A stretch of 64,000 nt of DNA. It comes from Aulostomus chinensis (Eukaryota > Chordata > Actinopteri > Syngnathiformes > Aulostomidae). The stretch spans positions 11,000,101 to 11,064,100 of the forward strand of contig JBBMOA010000004.1 of the NCBI GenBank assembly GCA_037954235.1, read 5' to 3'. Made by a program: the position numbers and the translations under genes. Shown here piece by piece: positions 1 to 10,345 of this stretch (position 1 is its first letter; each line of letters opens with the position of its first letter). The notes under the pieces are model-generated. The model had not been told where the DNA came from. It saw nothing but the letters and a program-made list of their open reading frames with translations, and searched no databases.

Positions 1-3000
1 TTCAATGATGTCTACTTCCAGGTCACTCAGGATGACCTGAGTGTTGACGCTAAACCCAAGTCCGTGGTGTGTCACACTGACTCGACGGGCATATTACCCA
101 TCCAGTGGTGTTTGAAGAACGGCGTGGGCCTGGAGCGGCCCTGGGGGTACGAGGGCCAGGACTTTGACTGGGCGGACTACCTGAAGAAGACTGGGACTGA
201 AGCGGCCCCTGACGCCTGCTTCGCTGATGTAAGCTAGACCTGACAACCGAGACGTTCCAGGTGGAGCTCAAGGTTTTCTCCTCTGGAAAAGAGGGGAGGA
301 GTACGGCCCACAGGTGGCGTTGATGTACCTGTGAGCTGTTTTTTTTGCTAACTGTCAATAATCTGAAAAGAATAAGAACTGCTTTTCATTTACACTTGAA
401 GCATCTTTCAGGCAAGAGTGTTGCCGTTGAAATCTGTAACCCTTACAAATTGCTTTGCCCGTGAAACGCTATCTTCAGCCGCGGAACATCAGCAATTACT
501 GGTTAGCTTCAAACCGGTGCCAGCTGCACCGTCAGAAACAGCCCCATGTTGGCAAAACATCCCCAAATTCCCAGCTCGCTAGCATGTCTCCTGAAGAGGC
601 TAAACATGATAATTCATATCAGAATTAATTTCCCGAGAAACCTGACCTAATCGAGCTCGCCCTCTCCACCAGTAGAGACAACAACCGTTAACTTGCCTCT
701 CTGCTACCGTTAGCTTGCTCAACCCTGTGTTTTTCTGTTCGCTGTGATTATGAACATCAAAAGGATGTATTATTTCGTGTAATTTTAAACCGAGGTCTTC
801 GTCTTTGTCTTCGTCATCCTCCGCTTCATCCGGTGGGTCCGGGTCGCGGGGGCAGCAGTCTCAGCAAGGAAGCCCAGACTGCCCTCTCCCCAGCCACTTC
901 AACCAGCTCTTCTGGGAGGATCCCGAGGCGTTCCCAGGCCAGCCGAGAGATATAATCCCTCCACCGTGTCCTGGGTCGGCCCCGAGGCCTCCTCCCAGTT
1001 GGACATGCCTGGAAAACCTCCAGAGGGAGGCGCCCAGGAGGCATCCTCACCAGATGCCCGAACCACCTCAACTGGCTCCTCTCGACATGGAGGAGCAGCG
1101 GTTCTACTCTGAGTCCCTCCTGAATGACTGAGCTTCTCACCCTATCTCTAAGGGAGAGCCCAGCCACCCTGCGGAGGAAACTCATTTCGGCCGCTTGTAT
1201 TCGCGATCTTGTTCTTTCGGTCATTACCCAAAGCTCATGACCATAGGTGAGGATTAGAACGTAGATTGACCGGTAAATCGAGAGCCTCGCCTTTTGGCTA
1301 AGCTCCCTCTTCACCACAACAGACTGGTTTAGCAACCGCAAGACTGCGGATGCCGCCCCAATCCGCCTGTCAATCTCCCGCTCCATCTTACCCTCACTCG
1401 TGAACAAGACCCCGAGATACTTAAACTCCTCCACCTGAGGTAAGACCTCCCCCCCGACCCGGAGTGGGCAAACCACCCTTTTCCGGCTGAGGACCATGGC
1501 CTCAGACTTGGAGGTGCTGATTCTCATCCCAGCCGCTTCACATTCGGCTGCAAACTGTCCCAGCAAGAGCTGGAGGTCGTGGCCCGATGGCGCTAAGAGG
1601 ACTACGTCATCCGCAAACAGCAAAGACGACATCCTCCCGCCACCAAACTCAACCCCCTCCACCACCCGGCTGCGCCTAGAAATTCTGTCCATAAAAGTTA
1701 TTAACAGAACCGGTGACAAAGGGCAGCCTTGGCGGAGTCCAACCCTCACTGGGAACAAGTCCGACTTACTACCGGCCACACGGACCAGACTCTCACTCCT
1801 CCGGTAGAATGACCGAATGGCCCTTTGTAAAGGGCCATCCACCCCGTACTCCCGGAGTACCCCCCACAGTATGCTCCTGGGAACACGGTCGTAAGCCTTC
1901 TCCAAGTCCACAAAGCACATGTGGACTGGTTGGGCAAACTCCCATGCCCCCTCCAGCACCCTAGCGAGGGTGAAGAGCTGATCCATGGTTCCACGGCCAG
2001 GACGAAAACCACACTGCTCCTCCTCAATCTGAGGTTCGACTATCGCCCTGACCCTCCTCTCCAGTACCCTGGCGTAGACCTTACCAGGGAGGCTGAGAAG
2101 TGTGATCCCCCGATAGTTGGAACACACCCTCTGGTCCCCTTTCTTAAAGACGGGGACCACCACCCCGGTCTGCCACTCCAAAGGCACTTCCCCCGATGTC
2201 CACGCAATGTGGCAGAGATGTGTCAGCCAAGACAGCCCCACTACATCCAGAGCCTTGAGATACCCAGGGCAGATCTCATCCACCCCCGGGGCTCTGCCAC
2301 CGCGGAGTTGTTTAACTGCCTCGGCGACTTCTGCCGCGGAGATTGGACGACCCCCCCCAAGCACTCCCCAGACTCTGTCTCCTCCACGGAGTACGTGCTG
2401 GTGGGATTGAGGAGTTCCTCAAAGTATTCCTTCCACCGCCCAATTATCTCCCCAGTTGACGTCAGCAGCCTCCCACCCCCACTGTAAACAGTGTGGGCAA
2501 GTTGCCGCCTTCCCCCCCTGAGGCGACGGACAGTTTGCCAGAACCTCTTTGGAGCCGACCGATAGTCGTTCTCCATGGCCTCACCGAACTCTTCCCACGC
2601 CCGAGTTTTTGCTTTGGCGACCGCCACAGCTGCACACCGTTTGGCCTGCCGGTACCGGTCAGCTGTCTCTGGAGACCCACAGGCCAGCCATGCCCTGTAA
2701 GCCTCCTTCTTCAGCCTGACGGCTCCCCTCACCTCTGGTGTCCACCAGCGGGTTCGAGGATTACCCCCGCGGCCGGCCCCAGCAGCCTTGCGGCCACAGC
2801 TCACAGCAGCCGCCTCGACAATGGCAGAGCGGAACATGGCCCATTCGGACTCAATGTCCCCCACTATCCCCGTGATGTGATCAAAGCTCTGCCAGAGGTG
2901 GGAGTTAAAGATCGTTCTGACTGGTTCTTCTGCCAGGCGTTCCCAACAAACCCTCACTACTCGTTTGGGCCTGCCAGGTCTGCGCGGCATCTTCCCCTGC

Positions 3001-4220
3001 CATCTGATCCAACTCACCACCAGGTGGTGATCAGTTGACAGCTCAGCTCCTCTCTTCACCCGAGTGTCCAGAACATGCGGTCGCAGGTCAAATGATACGA
3101 CTATAAAATCGATCATAGACCTGCGACCTAGGGTGTCCTGGTGCCACGTGCACCGGTGGGCATCCTTATGCTCGAACATGGTGTTCGTTATGGCCAAACT
3201 GCGACTTGCACAGAAGTCCAATAACTGAACACCACTCGGGTTCAGGTCGGGCCTGCCGTTCCTCCCAATCACACCTCTCTAGGTCATGCTGTCGTTGCCC
3301 ACGTGAGCGTTGAAGTCTCCCATTAGGACAATGGAGTCCCCAGCCGGGGCACCATCCAGTACCCTTCCCAGGGACTCCAAAAAGGGTGGGTACTCTGAAC
3401 TAGTGTTCGGCGCATATGCGCAGACCACAGTCAGGACCCGTTCCCCGACCCGAAGGCGCAGAGAAGCAACCCTTTCGTCCACGGGGGTAAACCCCAACGT
3501 ACAGGCAGAGAGTCGAGGGGCAACCAAAAAGCCCACCCTTGCCCTCCGCCTCTCACCCGGAGCAACTCCAGCAAAAGAGAAAGTCCAACCCCTCTCAAGG
3601 ATTCGGGTTCCAGACCCAGAGCTATGTGTCGAGGTGAGGCCGACTATATCTAGCCGGTAACGCTCAACCTCTTCCACCAGCTCCAGCTCCTTCCCCACCA
3701 GAGAGGTAACGTTCCATGTCCCAAAAGCCAGCTTCCAGGTTCAGACAGCCGAGGCACCCGCCCGAAACTGCCACCCAAACCACATTGCACCGGACCCCTC
3801 CGGTTCCCCCGATGAGTGGTGAGTCCAAGGGAGGACGTGCCTGTGTCTCCTCTTCGGGCTGGGCCCGGCCGGGTCCCACGGACCAAGGCCCGGCCACCAG
3901 GCGCTCGCCTTCGAGGTGGGGCCCCGGTGCCCCTCCGGGAACCGAGGTTCCATAGTTAATTAGAACTTAAATTAAAGATAATTGCAACCAGAGAAGAGTC
4001 CCATGTTTTTTGTTTTGTTTTGTTTTTTATTGAATGTGGGACCTGGAATCTCTGTGCTGCATTTCCTTGATTTTTGTTGGGTAGAATATTTGAGCTGTCA
4101 AATCCAAGCTGACTCTGAAAACTCTGAGTCATGCACAGCCCTAAATTCATGGCACAACAGGAGATGCCTCAAAATGGTATCGTAAAGTCTGACACAGTTT
4201 AATGAACCTGCACACACACA

Positions 4221-4259
<39 letters not shown>

Positions 4260-4366
4260 ATTACGGGCCTGGGAGGGAAACTCCGAGTTGAATCAGCAGT
4301 AAAGATTTGTTATCTGAGCAGAGCGTTGGGTTATCTCAGGTTAGGTTAACGTCCTAAATCTAAACT

Positions 4367-4431
<65 letters not shown>

Positions 4432-4472
4432 GCTGTGTGTGTGTTTGTGTGCTCGTGTTCGTTTGTGTGTGC

Positions 4473-4507
<35 letters not shown>

Positions 4508-4972
4508 TAGACGTGGCAGAACAGAGGCTTTGCCAAGGACATGTGGCTAGAGATGGTGAACCCTCGCCGGCCAGCGGAGCTGTGTGTGGCTCAGATCACA
4601 CAGGTCAGGGGACGCCTGCTGTGGCTCAGACTTGAAGGTATAAATGTGTGTGTGTGTATTAAGTATCAAAGAACTCCTGTTTTTTTTGTGCCGACTCTTT
4701 GCTCACCGCCCGTCACACCTGTCTCCAGGTGTGGCGAAGCCAATGTCGGAGTGTATCGTGGATGCTGAGTCCATGGACATCTTCCCAGTGGGGTGGTGCG
4801 AGGCCAACCGTTACCCTCTGACCCCTCCGCTCAAACCTGCCTGTAAGTACACACACACACACACACCTCAGCATACGTACACAACATATTTTCACGGGGT
4901 GTGACAGGTGTTTATTTACCTTTCCACAGCCCAGAAGCAGAAGAAGATCGCGGTGGTCCAACCAGAGAAACA
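1..4972 (+). CDS. sfmbt2: sfmbt2 MBT repeats 3 (end) and 4
   Basis: Exons 1-228, 4511-4637, 4729-4842 and 4930-4972. The first encodes the end of an MBT repeat ([32 protein letters not shown]). The next two encode the following repeat, from [14 protein letters not shown] through [11 protein letters not shown] to [15 protein letters not shown], the typical MBT core ending in the aromatic-rich GWCE segment. The fourth, only 43 nt, carries a Lys-rich patch ([14 protein letters not shown]). The first join spans a 4.28 kb intron (donor GAT/GTAAGC, acceptor at 4510); the phase is 0 on both sides. The next exon, 6403-6470, is a Ser/Pro-rich spacer of low conservation. Confidence 0.9.
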
Positions 4973-7900
4973 GTAAGAAACGCACATCGATAGCAACACG
5001 GAGAAGCAGCTGGTTTACAGACGTGTGATGGGTTTCAGGAGTGGAGAGAAATTATGGAAGAAGGCAAAATGCACAAATCATGTGATCTTGTTTGATACAA
5101 CAGCGCACTTGGTTTGTTTGGGTTTTTTTGTTGGGATCAGACTTCTGCATTTGGACGCTCGATTCATCCGATGAGAAGCTGATGAACTCAAGCCAGAAAC
5201 AAAAATTAGAGTTCAAAACCTGAGAACTCCGTTTCTGCTCTGACTGTCAGCTGCAAGATGGTGTTGTTGTCGTCGTCGTTGTTTTTTGTCACATTTTGAA
5301 CAAAACACCTGACGTTGCAGTTTGAGAATTCTGTTTACTGATTCCAAGCAACAGATTCACATTTCCAACGTTGTAACCATGACAACAAAGAGTCATTCAA
5401 GCACAAGGGAGTAGTGATTTCAACCGCAGCTGCAGTGCTTTGTTTTGTTTTCCTGACCAAAACCTCAAACTCAGCCCTCACACGTCATCACACATCTTCA
5501 GTTATGACGACAGGTTCACTTTATGTTCGAGGGAAACTTTGAGCCAACGCACCAGAGACGGGTGGAACACGCAGGGTGATGTTTTGAAGTGAACGTCCAC
5601 AAGGAAGAAAATCAGAGCCATCATGTGAAATCTTATTTATTTTTGAAAAGTAGAGATGCCCCAAAAAAAAAGGAACCTAAATTGAAACTAAATTTTTTTC
5701 CTCTCAGAATATAAAATAAGAATTCTGCCTTAATTCTAACGGTCTGGATTGGGGGGTGGTCCAAGTTTTTAAATAAGTCCGGTCCAAGTACATGAGGCAT
5801 ATTTATTTGTAAAAGATGCACTAAAGATTTTCTGTCAATATAAATTAAGTACTGCAATGGTCAGAGCTTCAGGAGAGTCCAAGAGTTCTGACGTGACTTT
5901 GACTGATGCATATTTACTGGGCCTTCTGTCCCTGGTGTCTTGACAGCGCCATACAAGCCTCTCAGACGGGTTCAAAAAAATGACACATGGAAAAAGAAAG
6001 GAAACTGAGATACCGGCCGCGTTAGCAGGAAAACAGCTTCATTTGTAGCACTTCGCCTTCAACCTGTGAAACGAAAACTGCGAGGCTTTTCTGCTCAGCT
6101 CCCCCTCGCCGTCGCTGCTCATCCACTCATAGAAACAGTGGCTTCTTGGAGGAGAAATGGTTTTCCTGTGGCGCTGGTTGGCTTTGTTGACAAATGACAA
6201 GTTGGGAGTAGAAGAGGTGATGGTGGGGGACTTTGTCATTCCTCACCGCCACGGAAAAAAATCCTCTCATCCGTGCCGCTCGCCACTCGGCCTGCCTCTG
6301 AGTCTCTCCGGTTGATCAGTTTGATCATTCGGTTGCTCTGCTGTTTCCTGCTGGATAATTTCATTGATTAGTTTGATGGGATTGGCTTGTCTTTTCCTGC
6401 AGGTTGGCTCCATCCCAGCCAGTGGAGACACCTCCCAGCAGCCACTGCCATCCGGTCGCCATGGATCCAGGTGAGGAAAGCCGCAAACACGGGATTTATC
6501 TCCAGAAATTAATGCTAATGAGAGGGTGTGACGAGCGAGGAGGGAAACCCTCCTGCACCGCTGCAGTGGTGCTGCAGCTCAGCAATAAAAGAGTGAGTGT
6601 GTTGCATGTGATGGTAGTAAAACACTTTTATTTACCATCAAGGCTTCGTTTGATGGCCATCAAGCGTCTGAAGCTCAACGTAAATCCATCACTTATTAGA
6701 TCGTCTGGGTGTACGCGGTCTCAAGCTGCGTGTTCTTCCATAAACCAGTCCTCAACGAGCCTCTCCGCGCAGCTGTGTGGGCGGAGCTTCAGGGCCGAGA
6801 GTCTGACACCTGAGTGCAACCTGCAGAGACGAGGCGGACGTGAGTCAGGGAAAAGGGTCTGCTTTAGAAAACACACAAAAACCCGTCGTGGAAGAACCGA
6901 GATCCACGGATGCTGTCGTTGTGCTGTGCTGTCCAGAGAAAATAGAGATTGTGAAGCGTGAATCGCAAATAAAGGCACAGAAAAAAGGGACCGCCTCAGA
7001 GCCCAGAGTGAGCGGCCCACTTTGTTTTAGACCTGCAGCTTGAAACGTGCAAGAAAGAGAACTCAAATTTTGCACGCTCTCAGTTAGAATCAAATCATAT
7101 CATTTTTTCTACAAGCTCTAACTCAATATTTCGTTAAATTATTTTTCTCTGCATGCTTGTATCTGATATCTACTTTTAATAAACAGCAAATCAACCTAAA
7201 CTTCCTAAAAAAAAGAAAGGAGAAGACAAGAAAGTTGAGACCTTGCGACCGGTTGGAGGGAACTTTACTGAGATTGGAAGAAGGTTTGTTTGTCCGAGTT
7301 TGTTGTGATGTTTTCTTGCAAGTCTGTTTTTTGCTGATTGCTGTCGACACTGCGAGGGGAAAAAAAAAACATTAAAACAGAGTGACAGGAATAATCTGTC
7401 CCCCACTTCTGAAGATCTGACAGCTTAGTCAACACATCGACCCACTGTGACACATTTCCTGCCACCAGAAGCTTTTATTAGTTTGTTTTCTCTCGCTCTT
7501 CTTACTTTTCAGACCTTCAAAATAAAAGCAGAAACGCATTATAATGAGTTGTTTTGTCAGAGCAGGGTTAGAGTCTTATTCTGAAAAAATAAAAGTTAAT
7601 AAAGTAATCCGCTATCCCGAAGGAGTGACTTGATTTCTCTGGTGCACATTAAACCCTCTGGTTTCGAGGCCTGAATGACATCACGTGTCCATAAATTAAT
7701 CATTCGTTAATAAAAAATAAAAAAGACTTTATTTGTCATCTAAAATTTTACTAGAAACTAAAGTGCTTGTGCAAACCACATCATCAGACATGCAAACGTC
7801 TGCACGCCTCACTGCAGCAGGGAAGCCACGATTGACTCTGCTGGGAGGCGACAAAATTAAGCGATAATTCATCTGAAGTGCGTGTAGGGGTAGAAAAAAA

Positions 7901-9547
7901 CAAACAATTTTCTTCAGATTAATTGTATTACAACTGTTACGCTGCACAAAAGACATGTTTGTGCTCATCAGGCTGCTTGCATGGAGGTACAGGACTTTGT
8001 GCTGCGGTGGGAAATGAGCCCAGAATGATGCACCAAAAAAAAAAAAAAAGAAGAAGCTAAATGAAAACACTGTTGTTTACATTATAAGTGATGCTGGCGA
8101 TCCAGACAGAGGAAATTAATCAGACTCGAGGAAAACACTGTTTGGACAGAGGGCTGTTGTTTGTGTCCGGTGTTATTAAAAGATGAGTGAGGAATACGGA
8201 GAGCAGCCACAACAAGATGCGACTTGTCACTCAAGTTTTCCGCTTCAGTGGAGGTTCGTTGCTCAATCTGCTACTTTATATCTCAGCTGAGCAAATGAAA
8301 CCAGTCCCTCATGAGCAGAAACCTTCATTTCTCTCCTCAATCATGTCTTCATTTGGTGGTGGTGTTTTTTTAATTATGTACCTTGTTTTATCTGAGCTTG
8401 TTGTCAGGAAGAATGTCGCTGTGTGTAACGTTGGAAATCATTCACTTTGTCAAAAACAACCCTGTCCAGCAAAGGGATGCTGCATCCCAACGTTTAAGGT
8501 GTAAAATGTATAAATAAGAGATAAACCAGGCCCAAGAGATGCTTTTATTTTCCCAACAGCATTTTATTGACAGCAGATTTGCTTGTAAACAACATGAACG
8601 TTCAGGCACAAAGGAGGTGGGGGGTTTACACACCGTGTTGTGGGAGACCCTTGCCCTCTTTTCCAAGTTGCCTGTTTAACATCCACCCCCTCTCTCATGC
8701 GTATTCATCAGCTTACCTGATTACTATTCAGCCCTGGTGGTGCGGTTCCAGGTGCTGGCGGGAGTCAGGGGGCTGCGGGAAGGCCAAGGTGCAGCAGGCT
8801 GCCCCCCCCCCCCATTCACCCATGGGTGGGGAGTCATGTGAGCAGGATATATAGACGGACTGGATTCAGTCAGTGCGCCCCTGTGAGATTCACTGGTTTT
8901 TAAAATGAATAACAGTGGAGATTCATTTGTAAAGATGGCGCACAGACGCCTCCTCGACTCAGGAGCAGAACAGTGAAGCACGTCTCTGTGATGCAGACAA
9001 AGTTTGGACGTTGAGGGTCACTTGAGCTCTGCTTTAAAAAAAAGAAAAGAAAGAGGAAACAAGTGCAGTTTTGCAGGAAAATAACCCTCAAGTTGATGTC
9101 GTAGCGCTTTAGAGCCGGTTTGAGTGGGTTCAGGGGTACAGTCGTGCATGCGACCGCGCGGGTGGTGTTTGTCTCACCCCTCGTTGGCTTCAGCGGGATG
9201 AAAGGGGCTCAAAATGACACCAGGGACAGGTTTTATTCCAATTTCTTTCAACAACGAGGGGAAAAAACAAAAGGTGATCTCTCAGAGAAAAATGGTGGCC
9301 ATGAGCCTAACATGACACCACTCTCGTGATCCGAAGACCTCAGATTGGAAATGTGCCGTCACCGATGAACTGCGAGGGCGAGGTTTTTACTGTTGTTGTT
9401 TTTTAGTAAAGTCATTCGCTTTAAAATCATCATCGTGTCGCATTTGCTGTAAAGCCTGGAACGCACGGGAGCCGAAGCGCGGCCATAGTGACTGTCGCTG
9501 CTGTCAAGATTTATGTGTTTTTGACTGTCTTATTTTTATCGCCCACT

Positions 9548-9595
<48 letters not shown>

Positions 9596-10291
9596 ACTGA
9601 CCTTTGGGACCTGCAGAAGCTCAGCAGTCCTCAGACAAGCAAGACTTCAGACTAAATCTTTAGAGCAATCTTTGTTGACTTCCAAAGAAGTGAACGTCTT
9701 ATTCGCAGTGCTTTGACCTCAGTCCGTGTTTACGTGTGCTTTTGTTTATCCGAGTCAATGCAGCGATGACGAGATTCCCAGAAGTGTTTGTGGAATGATG
9801 GAGCTCTAAACATTTGGTTTTAATAAAAAGTGAAGTGGGAAGAAATAAACCTTACGCTCTTGTTACTTGCTTTGTGTCGGGTTTGAATACGTCGTCGCCG
9901 TCGTCGTAAACACCGTGGTTAATATTTGTGGCCGTGACCTTCCTCCCGTGCAGGTGTAGCCAACGGAAGATATTGCTGCTCCAAGATCTTTGTCAACCAC
10001 CGCTGTTTCTCGGGACCCTACCTCAACAAGAGGCGCATCACGGAGCTGCCGCAGGCTGTCGGACCTGGGAAATGCACCCTGGTCCTCAAAGAGGTGGGTT
10101 GGCGGGGAGCGCTGGAGGAGTTACACACGTTGACAGAGGGGTGGGGGGGTGGGGGAGGCAGCGACGTCTTGTTAACCACCTGCAGTTTCCCAGCAGTGCC
10201 TTAATTTTAATGTGAGGATCTGTCAGTCAAGTGTGTTTACATGTACACACCATCACTGCCGCGCGGAAAAACAGCCTCCTAATTTCTCTAG

Positions 10292-10345
<54 letters not shown>

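Noticed and set aside
826..3698. LINE ORFs as exons of sfmbt2 or a host gene
   Set aside because: They are on the opposite strand and carry endonuclease and reverse transcriptase motifs; the flanking sfmbt2 exons join in phase without them.
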